64,000 nt of DNA, taken from positions 42,699 through 106,698 of the forward strand of contig NZ_JAJSSH010000014.1 in NCBI RefSeq assembly GCF_021403115.1. The letters run 5' to 3'. Made by a program: the position numbers and the translations under genes. Each line of letters starts with the position of its first letter. Positions within the stretch are counted from its first letter, which is position 1. Of the stretch, positions 10,765 through 20,652 are shown in pieces. The notes below the pieces were generated by a model. That model ran no database searches. It was given only the letters and a program-made list of their open reading frames with translations, and was not told where the DNA came from. Source of the stretch: Sphingobium sufflavum (GTDB taxonomy: Bacteria > Pseudomonadota > Alphaproteobacteria > Sphingomonadales > Sphingomonadaceae).

Positions 10765-12873
10765 ATGTCCATCATGGGAAAAGCCCCCCGGATCATGCTT
10801 CCATCAGGGATTGCCGCCGTCGCCCTGATCGCGGCCTACAGCTTTGCGGACGCGCAGGTGGCGATACCCGGCTGGGCGCAGGCCGGTGGCGCAGCGGCCC
10901 CCGCCAGCCAACCGGCCCTGACGGTGCAGCCGATACCTGGCCAGACCGGTGCCGCGACGGTGCAGGACTGGCGCAGCGCGACGACGCAACTGGTCCAGCC
11001 CGTCTCCCCCGCCGACCAGAGCATCGACGCCACCATCGCCGAATGGCGTCGCCTGCAACAGAACGACGTGCTGGGCTTTTCCGCCTATGCTGGCTTCCTG
11101 CTCACCAATCCCGGCTGGCCGAGCGAGGACCGGATGCGGCGGCTGGCGGAAGCGCAGGCGGACCCGTCGGGCTATAACAGCACGCAGACCATAGCCTTCT
11201 TCTCCCGCTTTCCGCCGACCACCGCGACGGGCGAGGCGCGCTATGCCTTTGCGCTGGCCTCCGCGAACCGGGCGAATGAGGCACGCGACGCCGCGCGGCG
11301 GGCGTGGGTCGGCGGCACGCTGAATGTGGTGGACGAACAACGGCTGATGTCGCTGTTCGCCGGGGCCTTCACGCCGGAGGATCATGCGCGCCGGGCCGAC
11401 ATATTGCTGTGGGTCGGCGACCGGCCGGGGGCGCAGCGCGTCTCCGCATGGCTGTCCCCTGCCCGCCGCACCGTCGTCGACGCGCGTATCGCGATGCAGA
11501 GCAAATGGCCCGACGCAGCGCAGCGGATCGCGGCGGCCGATGCCTATGGCCTCTCCGACGGCGGCTATCTCGCCGACAAGTCGAAATGGCTGCGCGACAG
11601 CAATGACTGGGGCGGCGCGCGGACGATATTGGCCGACCGCCAGACGCTCGCCACGCCGGTCGCCGCGCCGGAAAAATGGTATGAGACGCTGCTGACCGCC
11701 GCACGCGCGGCGGGTAACGATACCAACTGGACGACCGCCTATGCCATCGCGTCCAAGGTGGACGACGCCTTTCCGGCGGGCACCGACGTCAGCGACAAGG
11801 CGATCGGGGTGCGCGACGATTATACCAGCCTGACCTGGCTGGCGGGCACGGCGGCACTTAACCGGCTAGGCCGCCCCGCCGACGCCATCGGCATGTTCAC
11901 CCGATACGCGGGGGGCGCACGCTCGCCGCAGACAATCTCCAAAGGCTATTATTGGGCCGGGCGCGCCGCCAGCGCCGCCGGACGCGAGCGGGAGGCGCAG
12001 GAACATTTCCGCCGTGCCTCTATCTATCCCGACCAATATTATGGGCAGTTGTCGCTGGAGCGGCTGGGGCAGCCCGTGCCCCTGCCCGCCGGAGCCAATC
12101 GCACCGCCGTGGTGAGCGACGCCGAACGGCAGGCCTTCGCCAACCGGACCGTCGTGCGCGCCGCGCGGCGGCTGGGCGCGACGGGCAACTGGCAGGACCA
12201 GAGCCGCTTTCTGCGCGCCATCGCCAATGGCGCAGCGACGGAGCAGGAGCATATCCTGATCGGGGAGCTGGCCCAGTCGCTGGCCCGGCCCGACCTGGGC
12301 GTCATGGCCGGGCGACGGGCGCTGTCCAGCGGCCTGTCAGGCCAGACCAACAGCAGCTTCCCCCGCGTGTCCGTGCCGGAGGAACATGGCGACAACTGGA
12401 CGATGATCCATGCCATCGCCCGGCAGGAAAGCCAGTTCGACCGGCAGATCGTGTCCAGCGCCGGGGCGCGCGGCCTGATGCAGTTGATGCCCGGCACAGC
12501 GCGGGAAACGGCGGGCAAGCTGGGCATGGGCTATGACATCAGCTCACTCAACGAGCCAGGCTATAACATCCGCCTTGGCAGCACCTATTTCCAGCGGATG
12601 ATGATCTATTATAACGGCAGCTATCCGCTGGCGGTTGCGGCCTATAATGCCGGGCCGGGCAATGTGAACAAATGGCTGCGCGCCAATGGCGACCCGCGCC
12701 AGGGCGGCGACATCGTGCAGTGGATCGAGGATATTCCCATTTTCGAGACACGAAATTATGTCCAGCGCGTTCTGGAGAATGCGGTGGTCTATGACCAGCT
12801 CAACCCCCGCACGGGCGGCCTGCGGACGGCGACGCCGCTCAGCCGCTATCTCGGCAAGAACCGGCCGGGTTGA
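10765..12873 (+). CDS. Soluble lytic murein transglycosylase (Slt70-like)
   Basis: The product is a periplasmic enzyme of about 700 residues that cleaves peptidoglycan glycan strands to 1,6-anhydro-muropeptides. A signal peptide with hydrophobic core IAAVALIAAYSFADAQ is followed by a long alpha-helical U-shaped region. A C-terminal SLT domain has the catalytic Glu in IARQESQFD, then GARGLMQLMPGTA and AAYNAGPGNVNKWL. Starts at 10720, 10765, 10774 and 10795 are all in frame. I prefer 10765 because a GGATCAGGA stretch lies upstream and the n-region is basic (GKAPR); this choice is uncertain. It could service the distant T4SS, which lacks VirB1, but nothing in the sequence ties them. Confidence 0.92.
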   Translation: MSIMGKAPRIMLPSGIAAVALIAAYSFADAQVAIPGWAQAGGAAAPASQPALTVQPIPGQTGAATVQDWRSATTQLVQPVSPADQSIDATIAEWRRLQQNDVLGFSAYAGFLLTNPGWPSEDRMRRLAEAQADPSGYNSTQTIAFFSRFPPTTATGEARYAFALASANRANEARDAARRAWVGGTLNVVDEQRLMSLFAGAFTPEDHARRADILLWVGDRPGAQRVSAWLSPARRTVVDARIAMQSKWPDAAQRIAAADAYGLSDGGYLADKSKWLRDSNDWGGARTILADRQTLATPVAAPEKWYETLLTAARAAGNDTNWTTAYAIASKVDDAFPAGTDVSDKAIGVRDDYTSLTWLAGTAALNRLGRPADAIGMFTRYAGGARSPQTISKGYYWAGRAASAAGREREAQEHFRRASIYPDQYYGQLSLERLGQPVPLPAGANRTAVVSDAERQAFANRTVVRAARRLGATGNWQDQSRFLRAIANGAATEQEHILIGELAQSLARPDLGVMAGRRALSSGLSGQTNSSFPRVSVPEEHGDNWTMIHAIARQESQFDRQIVSSAGARGLMQLMPGTARETAGKLGMGYDISSLNEPGYNIRLGSTYFQRMMIYYNGSYPLAVAAYNAGPGNVNKWLRANGDPRQGGDIVQWIEDIPIFETRNYVQRVLENAVVYDQLNPRTGGLRTATPLSRYLGKNRPG

Positions 12874-12910
12874 GGCGGATTATCCCGATAACAATGACGA
12901 ACAGGATGCC

Positions 12911-13153
12911 ATGACAGAGAATAAAGCGAATCCCGCAGCCGAAGCCGAAACCGATGCGGCAACCGCCAAGGCCCCCGACCATGAGAAAGGCAACGGCATC
13001 GCTGCGGACGCACCGTCGCATGACAAGGGCAATGGCGTCACCGCCAGCGAAAAGGGCAACGGCGTGTCGTCCAAAGTCTGGATGGGCACCGCCGTCGGCG
13101 TCGGCTCCGCCGCGCTGGTCGCCGCACTAATGTACGCCAAGCGCCGCAAATAA
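12911..13153 (+). CDS. Small membrane protein with three KGNG repeats
   Basis: This is an 80-residue protein I do not recognise. It has an Ala/Glu/Asp-rich N-terminus, then three copies of KGNG followed by Ile or Val at residues 26-29, 39-42 and 48-51, each preceded by an acidic residue. One transmembrane helix follows (about 56-76, WMGTAVGVGSAALVAALMY), ending in KRRK. The positive-inside rule suggests a cytoplasmic C-terminus and a periplasmic repeat region. Its stop overlaps the greB start (TAATG), so the two are translationally coupled. It lies 37 bp after the transglycosylase stop. Codon use resembles its neighbours, supporting a real gene. Confidence 0.75.
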   Translation: MTENKANPAAEAETDAATAKAPDHEKGNGIAADAPSHDKGNGVTASEKGNGVSSKVWMGTAVGVGSAALVAALMYAKRRK

Positions 13154-13641
13154 TGAGTGCGGCGGGGGCGCCCAATTATATCACGCCCGCAGGCTATTCG
13201 GCGCTGCGGGCGGAATATGACAATCTGCTGGGCGTCGAGCGTCCGGCCATTGTGGAGGTCGTCAGCTGGGCCGCCGGAAACGGCGACCGCAGCGAGAATG
13301 GCGACTATCTCTATGGCCGCAAACGGATGCGCGAGATCGACCGCCGCCTAAAATTCCTCGCCACCCGGATGAAGAGCGCCAGGGTGGTCGACCCGATGGA
13401 GCAACCGGACAAGAGCCGCGCCTTTTTCGGCGCGACCGTGACCATCGCGGACGAGGACGATAACCAGCGCACCGTCACGCTGATCGGCGATGACGAAGCG
13501 GAGGCGGACAAGGGCCGCATCGGCTGGAACAGCCCCCTTGCCCGCGCGCTGCGCGGCGCCGTGGTGGGCGACCTGCGCCGCGTCACCCTGCCCGGCGGGG
13601 TCAAGGAATGGGAAGTGGTGGAGATACTCTACCACGGCTGA
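13153..13641 (+). CDS. greB: Transcript cleavage factor GreB
   Basis: The 162-residue factor enters the secondary channel of RNA polymerase and stimulates cleavage of backtracked RNA. The N-terminal coiled coil carries the acidic tip in AAGNGDRSENGDYLYGRKRM, and the GRKRMREIDRRLKFL block is characteristic of GreB rather than GreA. A C-terminal FKBP-like domain follows (VTIADEDDNQRTVTLIGDDEAE). The start shares bases with the stop of the upstream KGNG protein. Confidence 0.95.
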   Translation: MSAAGAPNYITPAGYSALRAEYDNLLGVERPAIVEVVSWAAGNGDRSENGDYLYGRKRMREIDRRLKFLATRMKSARVVDPMEQPDKSRAFFGATVTIADEDDNQRTVTLIGDDEAEADKGRIGWNSPLARALRGAVVGDLRRVTLPGGVKEWEVVEILYHG

Positions 13642-13681
13642 CCGAGGGGGTCGGCCATTCCAATCGGGTTACGCGCCCGCC

Positions 13682-14470
13682 TCAGCCCTTCCCCGGCGCA
13701 TAGCCGAACGCATCCTGCGCCAGCTTCACGACCGCCGGGTCGATTCCCGGCGGCTTCATCGGCACATGCTTCTCTAGCGCGTGGGCGATGGCGGTCAGCG
13801 CGGCGATGCGCGCAGCCTTACGGTTGTTGCCATCGATCACCGTCCAGGGCGCGGACTTGCTGTCCGTCTTGCGGAACATGTCGTCCATCGCCTTGAGATA
13901 TTCCTCGCGATGGGCGCGGTTGCGATAATCCTCCTCGCCCGTCTTCCACCGCTTCCACGGATCATCGAGCCGCCCGGCAAATTGCCTGTCCTGCGTGTCC
14001 TGTGTGATGTGGAGGAACAGCTTGATGATGGCGGTGCCGCTGTCGACCTGTTGCGCCTCGAACGCGTTGATCTCGTCATAGCCGCGCTTCCATTCCTTCT
14101 TGGACGCAAAGCCCTCCACCCGTTCCACCAGCACGCGGCCATACCAACTGCGGTCGAAGATCGCGATTTCCCGGTCGCCGGGAACGCGCGTCCAGAAGCG
14201 CCAGAGGAAATGGCGGGTCCGCTCCGCCTCCGTCGGCGCGCTGATCGGCCAGACATGATAATAGCGCGGGTCCATCCGCGCGGTCAGCCGCTTTATGACG
14301 CCGCCCTTGCCGGCCGCGTCCCAGCCCTCCAGCATCACGATGCTGCGCTTGCCATGGATGATGTGCGCGGTCTGCACCCGCTCGATGCGCTGCTGAAGCT
14401 GCTTCAGCGCCTCATCATAGTCGCCGTCGAAACCGGCGCCCTTCTCATAATCGGATAGGTCGATCGCCAT
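13682..14470 (-). CDS. ppk2: Polyphosphate kinase 2
   Basis: The protein of about 262 residues transfers phosphate between inorganic polyphosphate and nucleoside diphosphates. P-loop-like Walker A IVMLEGWDAAGKGGVIKRL, the lid segment and Walker B FDRSWYGRVLVERVEGF are clear PPK2 signatures. Single-domain length fits a class I enzyme; ADP versus GDP preference cannot be read from sequence. The start MAIDLSDYEKG is preferred over one five codons upstream. It is convergent with greB and downstream of aspS on the minus strand. Confidence 0.92.
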   Translation of the reverse strand: MAIDLSDYEKGAGFDGDYDEALKQLQQRIERVQTAHIIHGKRSIVMLEGWDAAGKGGVIKRLTARMDPRYYHVWPISAPTEAERTRHFLWRFWTRVPGDREIAIFDRSWYGRVLVERVEGFASKKEWKRGYDEINAFEAQQVDSGTAIIKLFLHITQDTQDRQFAGRLDDPWKRWKTGEEDYRNRAHREEYLKAMDDMFRKTDSKSAPWTVIDGNNRKAARIAALTAIAHALEKHVPMKPPGIDPAVVKLAQDAFGYAPGKG

Positions 14471-14524
14471 GGCTACTCCTGTCATCGGTCAACGTACAGG
14501 AGAAGCCATGGCGGGCAAGAAGGT

Positions 14525-16309
14525 TCACGCCGTCTTCTGCGGCTCCACCACGCGGACGTTGAGTTCGCGAAGCTGCTTGAACTCCGCCGGGCTGGGAGCA
14601 CCCATCAGGAGATCCTCGGCCTTCTGGTTCATCGGGAACAGCGTGATCTCGCGCAGGTTCTGCGCGCCGCACAGCAGCATCACGATGCGATCGACGCCAG
14701 CGGCCATGCCACCATGCGGCGGCGCGCCATACTGGAACGCGCGATAGAGGCCGCCAAAGCGATCCTCCACGTCCTGCTGGCTGAGACCCACCAGTTCGAA
14801 CGCTTTCACCATCAGTTCCGGCGACTGGTTGCGGATTGAGCCGGACGCGATCTCATAACCGTTGCACACCATGTCGTACTGATAGGCGTTGATGGTCAGC
14901 GGATCCTGACCGTTCAGCGCCTCCAGACCGCCCTGCGGCATGGAGAAGGGATTATGGGCGAAGTCGATGGACTTCGTATCCTCATCATATTCGTAGAAGG
15001 GGAAGTCGACGATCCAGCACAGTTCGAACCGATCCTTGTCGATCAGGTCGAGCGTCTCACCCACGCGGATGCGCGCAAGGCCGGCCAGCTTGGCGGCCTG
15101 CGATTCCTTGCCCGCTGCAAAGAACACGCCATCATTGGGACCGAGGCCGAGCGCCGCGATCAGCGCCGCCGTCTTTTCCTCGCCATGATTCTTGGCGATG
15201 GGACCGCCGGGCACGCCATCCTTGATGTTGATGTAGCCAAGGCCGGAATAGCCCTCGCCCCGCGCCCAGTTGTTCATCTCGTCGAAGAATTTGCGGCTGC
15301 CCGCGCCCGCGCCGGGGGCTGGGATGGCGCGGATGACCGAACCCGACTCTACGAGGCTGGCGAAGATGCCGAAGCCCGAACCGTGGAAATGCTCGGTCAC
15401 GTCCTTGATTTCGATGGGGTTGCGCAGGTCGGGCTTGTCGCTGCCATACTTCAGCAGCGCCTCGGCATGGGGGATGCGCGGGAAGCTACCCGCGGGCGTC
15501 ACCGGCTTGCCGTCGGCAAAGGCGGTGAACACATCCGCGATCACCGGCTCCATCGTGTTCCACACGTCTTCCTGCGTCACGAAGCTCATTTCGAGGTCGA
15601 GCTGGTAGAATTCGCCCGGCAGGCGGTCGGCGCGCGGATCTTCATCGCGGAAGCAGGGCGCAATCTGGAAATAGCGGTCGAAACCGGCGACCATCAGAAG
15701 CTGCTTATACTGCTGCGGCGCCTGCGGCAGGGCGTAGAATTTGCCGGGGTGGATACGGCTGGGCACCAGGAAGTCGCGTGCGCCCTCCGGCGACGAAGCC
15801 GTCAGGATCGGCGTCGAATATTCGGTGAAGCCGATACCCTCCATGCGACGGCGCATGTCGGAGATGACCTTCGTGCGCTTCACGATATTGGCGTGCAGCG
15901 TCTCGCGGCGCAGGTCGAGGAAGCGATAGCGAAGGCGGATGTCCTCCGGATATTCCTGCTCGCCCGCGACGGGCAGCGGCAGTTCTGCGGCGGTGGACAG
16001 GACGATCACGCTGTCGGCCACCACTTCGATGGTGCCGGTTTCCATCTTGGGGTTCGTCGCTTCCGGCCCGCGTGCGACCACGACACCCTCGATCGTCACC
16101 ACGGATTCGGCGCGCAGCCCGTCAAGGATACGCAGCGGCTCGCTGTCCGCCTTGGCGACGACCTGCGTCAGGCCATAATGGTCGCGCAGGTCGATGAACA
16201 ACACCCCGCCATGGTCGCGCTTGCGGTGAACCCAACCCGATACGCGCACCGTCTCACCGACATGGGAGGAGCGCAGTTCGCCGCAAGTGTGGCTGCGATA
16301 GGCGTGCAT
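14525..16309 (-). CDS. aspS: Aspartyl-tRNA synthetase
   Basis: The 594-residue class IIb synthetase charges tRNA-Asp. An N-terminal OB-fold anticodon domain ([21 protein letters not shown]) is followed by the catalytic core, with [43 protein letters not shown] and [14 protein letters not shown]. The bacterial GAD insertion lies in the middle. I start at [13 protein letters not shown], the standard N-terminus; the upstream in-frame start adds 14 unlikely residues. Whether it also misacylates tRNA-Asn cannot be judged here. It is divergent from rnd. Confidence 0.97.
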   Translation of the reverse strand: MHAYRSHTCGELRSSHVGETVRVSGWVHRKRDHGGVLFIDLRDHYGLTQVVAKADSEPLRILDGLRAESVVTIEGVVVARGPEATNPKMETGTIEVVADSVIVLSTAAELPLPVAGEQEYPEDIRLRYRFLDLRRETLHANIVKRTKVISDMRRRMEGIGFTEYSTPILTASSPEGARDFLVPSRIHPGKFYALPQAPQQYKQLLMVAGFDRYFQIAPCFRDEDPRADRLPGEFYQLDLEMSFVTQEDVWNTMEPVIADVFTAFADGKPVTPAGSFPRIPHAEALLKYGSDKPDLRNPIEIKDVTEHFHGSGFGIFASLVESGSVIRAIPAPGAGAGSRKFFDEMNNWARGEGYSGLGYINIKDGVPGGPIAKNHGEEKTAALIAALGLGPNDGVFFAAGKESQAAKLAGLARIRVGETLDLIDKDRFELCWIVDFPFYEYDEDTKSIDFAHNPFSMPQGGLEALNGQDPLTINAYQYDMVCNGYEIASGSIRNQSPELMVKAFELVGLSQQDVEDRFGGLYRAFQYGAPPHGGMAAGVDRIVMLLCGAQNLREITLFPMNQKAEDLLMGAPSPAEFKQLRELNVRVVEPQKTA

Positions 16310-16448
16310 CGAGAGAAATCCCCAATTTGTGCGAGAAGAATGGCGTAGCAATGAAGCATGACAAGGCCGGGCAAGGTGGTTAAGGATCGCGCAATCAATC
16401 CGTCAGCCCGCCGACCGAGCATCGGCCCATAATAAGATCGCCTGCCTT

Positions 16449-17621
16449 ATGCAAATCCATCCGCTGATTACCGATAGCGCGACCCTTGCCGCGCTGTGCG
16501 AACGCCTTGCCCAATCGCCCTATGTCATGGTCGATACGGAGTTCATGCGCGAGAATACCTTCTGGCCCGACCTGTGCCTGATTCAGATCGCGGACGACAA
16601 GGAAGCCGCCGCCATCGACCCGAAGGCGCCGGGGCTGGACATGAAACCGCTGCTCGACCTGATGGTTGACAATGAGGACGTGCTGAAGGTCTTCCACGCG
16701 GGCGGGCAGGATATCGAGATTATCTATAATCTCACCGGCAAGACGCCCCACCCCCTGTTCGACACGCAGATCGCCAGCATGGCGCTGAGCCAGGGTGAGC
16801 AGATCGGCTATGGCAATCTGGTCGAGGCGTGGCTGGGCATCACGCTGGACAAGGGCGCACGCTTCACCGATTGGGCGCGGCGGCCGCTGGACAAGCGCCA
16901 GATCGACTATGCCATTGGCGATGTGACCCATTTGTCCGCGCTGTTCCCGATGATGCTGGAGGAATTGCGCAAGACCGGGCGCGGTGGCTGGCTGGATCAG
17001 GAGATGGAACGGCTGGCCGACCCGGCCAACTATGCCGCCGACCCCGCCGAAGCGTGGAAGCGCGTCCGCCTGTCGAGCCGCAAGGCCGATGTGCTGGGCC
17101 GCCTGAAGGCGATTGCGGCTTGGCGCGAGACGGAGGCGCGGGACAAGAACCTACCCCGCGGCCGAATCGCCAAGGACGAGACGCTGGCCGACCTCGCCAC
17201 CCACCCGCCGCGCGACCAGGCCGACCTTGCCAAGGTGCGCGGCCTGTCGGCGGCATGGAGAGGCAATGACATTGGCGCCCGGCTGATGCAGGCGATCGCC
17301 ACGTCGGAACCGCTGGACCGTGACGACATGCCGGAGCGCGAACCCTATCGCCCCGGCCCCGGCAAGGACGGCGCGCTGGTCGCCGACCTGCTGAAGCTGC
17401 TGCTCAAGATCCGCTCGCGCGAGATCAATGTCGCGGCGCGCTTGCTGGCGCGGTCGGATGAGCTCGAACTGTTGGCGGCTGGCGTGCGGGAACGACTCGC
17501 CGTGCTGGAGGGCTGGCGCTACGAACAGTTCGGCCATGATGCCCTCGATCTGGTCGAGGGGCGCATGGCCTTTGCAGTGGTGAACGGCAAGTTGCAGATG
17601 ACGCGGACGGCGCGAGAGTAG
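16449..17621 (+). CDS. rnd: Ribonuclease D
   Basis: The 390-residue 3'-5' exoribonuclease acts in tRNA 3'-end maturation. DEDDy catalytic residues are visible: Asp29 and Glu31 in MVDTEFMRE, Asp in VFHAGGQDIEIIY, and Tyr and Asp in IDYAIGDVTHL. An HRDC domain (DLATHPPRDQADLAKVRGLS) follows. Length matches the family. It is divergent from aspS, with about 140 bp between them. Confidence 0.95.
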   Translation: MQIHPLITDSATLAALCERLAQSPYVMVDTEFMRENTFWPDLCLIQIADDKEAAAIDPKAPGLDMKPLLDLMVDNEDVLKVFHAGGQDIEIIYNLTGKTPHPLFDTQIASMALSQGEQIGYGNLVEAWLGITLDKGARFTDWARRPLDKRQIDYAIGDVTHLSALFPMMLEELRKTGRGGWLDQEMERLADPANYAADPAEAWKRVRLSSRKADVLGRLKAIAAWRETEARDKNLPRGRIAKDETLADLATHPPRDQADLAKVRGLSAAWRGNDIGARLMQAIATSEPLDRDDMPEREPYRPGPGKDGALVADLLKLLLKIRSREINVAARLLARSDELELLAAGVRERLAVLEGWRYEQFGHDALDLVEGRMAFAVVNGKLQMTRTARE

Positions 17622-17651
17622 GATCGTCGGCCTGCGGCTATACCACCTGCG

Positions 17652-18689
17652 TCACACGCCGAGCAGGCGGGTCCGTAGGAAATGGCTGACCCCGCCGATC
17701 CGTTTGTGATTGGCCCGCAGGGCGCGCAGCATTTCACCGGGCAGGCCGATAATCTGCCGCAGGGCAAAGCCGGCGCTCAGCGGATGGATGCCGGGCTGAT
17801 ACCCCAATACCTGCATTTCATGGCGTGTCAGCCATTCGATATAGGCCGCCTCATCGGGTGACAGGCGATGGCGCCAGCGCGTGGAGACAGTTTCGTCGAA
17901 ACGGCTGGTTGCACCTGCCACCTCATAGGAACTGTTCGTGACCGACGCCGCGAGCAGCATCGGTTCGAACCCCACGCCCAGCCAGTCACACATCGAGCGG
18001 AGGGTTGGCTCCGGTTGCGCCAGCAAACGTTCGAAACCCACAAGGAACAGGCGATCCGCAGGCAGCCGGTCGCACAATCGCAACGCCGAGCGTGCCGCCG
18101 AACGCCACATCAGGGTGGCGATGGTCAGGCTGTACGAGCGCCGGACACGCTGCTCCTCCGTCTCGATCTCCGCCAGTCTCGCCGCGCTGAGCAGGCTTCG
18201 GTCGAACCAGTTGTTCCGCCAGTCCCGATAGGATGCGACCGCACCGCGCGGATCGCGCAGGCAGATCACGATCTTCGCGTCCGGGAACGCCTTCAGTATC
18301 TCGGCTGTGCGGAACAGGTGGCGGGGCGTTTTCTCGCCCCAGAGGCTCTTTCCGTTGCGCTGCGCCTGTATGCGGCAATTGGCGGCAAAGGCGTCATCGG
18401 CCCTGACGCCGATGCTTTGCCAATGCTCCCGCAAGGCCGCCGCCTCCGCCGATGGGGCGCTATGGTCACGCAGGCCATAGCCATGGTGGCGCACGGAGAG
18501 AAGATAATCGATCAGCCCCTGCTCCTCTGCGGGTTGGGGAGGGGCGTCCGGCGCGATCAGGCGTGCGCGATGGTCGTCGAACCAATGGCTCTCCGAGGCG
18601 ATGTGAATGAGGCTGTGGCGATTGAGGGCCGATCGAACGAGTTCCGTCCCGCATCGAGAGGCACCCACGACAAAAATGGGGCCGGTCAT
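17652..18689 (-). CDS. Sulfotransferase family protein
   Basis: The 345-residue protein has the 5'-phosphosulfate binding loop FVVGASRCGTELVRSAL at its N-terminus and the 3'-phosphate region IVICLRDPRGAVASYRDW, which identify a PAPS-dependent sulfotransferase fold. FLVGFERLLAQPEPTLRSMCDWLG is also typical. The acceptor is unknown; a carbohydrate or lipid is possible. No PAPS-synthesis genes (cysDNC) are adjacent. It is convergent with rnd, with a gap of only 30 bp. Confidence 0.85.
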   Translation of the reverse strand: MTGPIFVVGASRCGTELVRSALNRHSLIHIASESHWFDDHRARLIAPDAPPQPAEEQGLIDYLLSVRHHGYGLRDHSAPSAEAAALREHWQSIGVRADDAFAANCRIQAQRNGKSLWGEKTPRHLFRTAEILKAFPDAKIVICLRDPRGAVASYRDWRNNWFDRSLLSAARLAEIETEEQRVRRSYSLTIATLMWRSAARSALRLCDRLPADRLFLVGFERLLAQPEPTLRSMCDWLGVGFEPMLLAASVTNSSYEVAGATSRFDETVSTRWRHRLSPDEAAYIEWLTRHEMQVLGYQPGIHPLSAGFALRQIIGLPGEMLRALRANHKRIGGVSHFLRTRLLGV

Positions 18690-18873
18690 CTGGTCGCCAT
18701 CACCTCAGACGATCCATGCGGCGCGGACGGTCCCTGCGGGCGACAGACAAGCGAAACTCCCATACCCGTTTGTATTCGACGAAGAGAAGGCAGCCCCGGT
18801 ATCGGGCGGGTGATTGCTCTGCTTCACAAGCGGCCCCGCCCAGCAAGGCCGACAGCGCCATTCCTTGACGCCC

Positions 18874-19392
18874 CTATTCCTTGACGACAGCCCCCGATGG
18901 AACCGGCTTCAGGTCGGACGCCGCCACGATGCGCGGCGGGACGACGCCCCGTGTCGCGATCGCATTGGCGAGCTGGTCGGCGGCGACGCAGGGCGCCTTG
19001 CAGTTCTCCCTGATCTTGGCGAGATTCGCGCGGGCGCTTTCCAGCGCGCCCTTCTCGATCATCGCCAGCCCCTGCGCGCGCAGGGCGGTCACGTCCTTGG
19101 GATCGAGAGACAGCGCCTCGTCATAATAGCGGATCGCCTTGCCGGGCAGCTTTTGCGCGTCGGCCACTTGCGCCAAGCCGACGAAGGCCGTGCGGTTGCG
19201 GGGGTCGAGGACCAGCGACGTTTCATAGGAGTCGGTCGCGCTGTCGAGATCGCCGGAGGTAAAGGCGGCGGTGCCGCGATCCGACCAGCTAATGGACTGG
19301 GGGTTAAGGACGATTGGCTTTTGCCCAAGGCTTGCGCTGGATGTTACAGCCAGAAGAACAGCAAGCGACAGCGCCGCGGGCGTGAACCGCAT
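18874..19392 (-). CDS. Secreted TPR protein
   Basis: The 172-residue protein has a signal peptide (MRFTPAALSLAVLLAVTSSASLGQ) and about three tetratricopeptide repeats, for example TAAFTSGDLDSATDSYETSL and KAIRYYDEALSLDPKDVTAL. It is probably periplasmic and mediates protein contacts; its partner is unknown. A strong GGAGG lies 5 bp before the ATG at 19392, which decides the start over the adjacent ATG and the longer upstream frame. It precedes no obvious partner gene and lies 56 bp upstream of the rsmB-like gene's end. Confidence 0.82.
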   Translation of the reverse strand: MRFTPAALSLAVLLAVTSSASLGQKPIVLNPQSISWSDRGTAAFTSGDLDSATDSYETSLVLDPRNRTAFVGLAQVADAQKLPGKAIRYYDEALSLDPKDVTALRAQGLAMIEKGALESARANLAKIRENCKAPCVAADQLANAIATRGVVPPRIVAASDLKPVPSGAVVKE

Positions 19393-19448
19393 CATCACCT
19401 CCAATAGGGTTTCTTGCGAGGAAGCCTTCCCCTTATCAGGCCCTAATA

Positions 19449-20639
19449 TCACGCTTTCCGCAGCCTTGCGAAGAAAAACCCATCGCTACCATCCTGTTTT
19501 GCCGTGAGCAACCGCCCCTGCCCCCACGGACGTCCGGCCGGTCCCGCATCCTCCGCCACCCACCCCGGATGGAGGGCGAGGAAGGCGTCGACCTGATCGC
19601 GCCCTTCCGCGTCGAGCAGCGAGCAGACGGCATAGACGATGGCCTCGCCCGGCTTCACCAGTGGAGCGGCGAGACGCAGGACATGGGACTGGAGCACCGC
19701 CATGCGCGCGATCGCGTCGGGAGTGAGGCGCCAGCGCGCCTCCGGGTTGCGCCGCCATGTCCCCATGCCGGTGCAGGGCGCATCGACCAGCACGACATCG
19801 CAGGCCTCGGTGAGAGACGCCAGCGCCTCCGCCTCGCGCCCGCCGTTGAGGAGCAATGTCTCGATGCCCGTTGCGCTCGCCCGTTCGGCGCGGGGAGCGA
19901 GACGGGACAGGCGGTCGCGGTTGACGTCGGCGGCGATCAACCGCCCCTTCCCCGCCATATCGCCGGCCAGCGCGAGCGTCTTGCCTCCTGCCCCGGCGCA
20001 CAGGTCGAGGATCGTGTGGCCGGGTCGGGCCTGACAGGCGGCGGCGATGATCTGGCTGCCCGCATCCTGCACCTCGATCAGGCCCTGCTGCCATTGGGGC
20101 GTGGATTCGAGCGGCGTGCCCTCTGGCAAAGCAAGGCCGTGGGTCGTGTTGGCGAGCGGCATCGCGTCCGGCAGGGCGGCGAGGAGGGCGGCGCGATCCG
20201 TCTTGAGACTATTGGCGCGCAGGTGGAGCGGCGCGCGTTCGAGGAGGGCAGCGCGTTCCGGGCCGTCGACCAGCGCCGCCAGAGCGGGCGAGAGCCATGC
20301 AGGGATGGGATCGGTGGCGACGGCGCGACCGGCGCCACGCTCCCCCGCGCCGATGGACGGCGGGGCGTGGGGCGAGCCGTCGAAGAGGGCAGCCAGAGCG
20401 GGATCGCGTTCCGCCAGCGCGACCATCGCGACGCGGCCGCTGGCGGGCGGCGAGGCGTGGGCGCGGATGGCGGCATAGACATGATCGCGCACCGCCCGGC
20501 GATCCTTCGACCCGGCGTAGCGTCGTTCCCGGAAGTAGCGGGCGATGAGCGTATCCGCCGCCGGACCGTTACCGGTCGCGGCGGCGATGATGGCGTCGAG
20601 CAGGTCGATGGCGGCCTGGAGACGGGCGGCCGGGGTCAT
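19449..20639 (-). CDS. RsmB/NOP2-family RNA cytosine-C5 methyltransferase
   Basis: The 396-residue SAM-dependent enzyme probably methylates rRNA. The SAM motif ILDLCAGAGGKTLALA, motif IV DAPCTGMGTWRRNPEARW (Cys near residue 286) and motif VI YAVCSLLDAEG (Cys near 338) match the RsmB/NSUN family. Motif VI usually reads TCS and here reads VCS. The start is at MTPAARLQAAIDLL. The frame stays open upstream through a 15-bp tandem repeat, which I regard as non-coding for this protein. Its exact target base cannot be assigned. Confidence 0.88.
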   Translation of the reverse strand: MTPAARLQAAIDLLDAIIAAATGNGPAADTLIARYFRERRYAGSKDRRAVRDHVYAAIRAHASPPASGRVAMVALAERDPALAALFDGSPHAPPSIGAGERGAGRAVATDPIPAWLSPALAALVDGPERAALLERAPLHLRANSLKTDRAALLAALPDAMPLANTTHGLALPEGTPLESTPQWQQGLIEVQDAGSQIIAAACQARPGHTILDLCAGAGGKTLALAGDMAGKGRLIAADVNRDRLSRLAPRAERASATGIETLLLNGGREAEALASLTEACDVVLVDAPCTGMGTWRRNPEARWRLTPDAIARMAVLQSHVLRLAAPLVKPGEAIVYAVCSLLDAEGRDQVDAFLALHPGWVAEDAGPAGRPWGQGRLLTAKQDGSDGFFFARLRKA

Positions 20640-20652
20640 GACTGCATTACAA

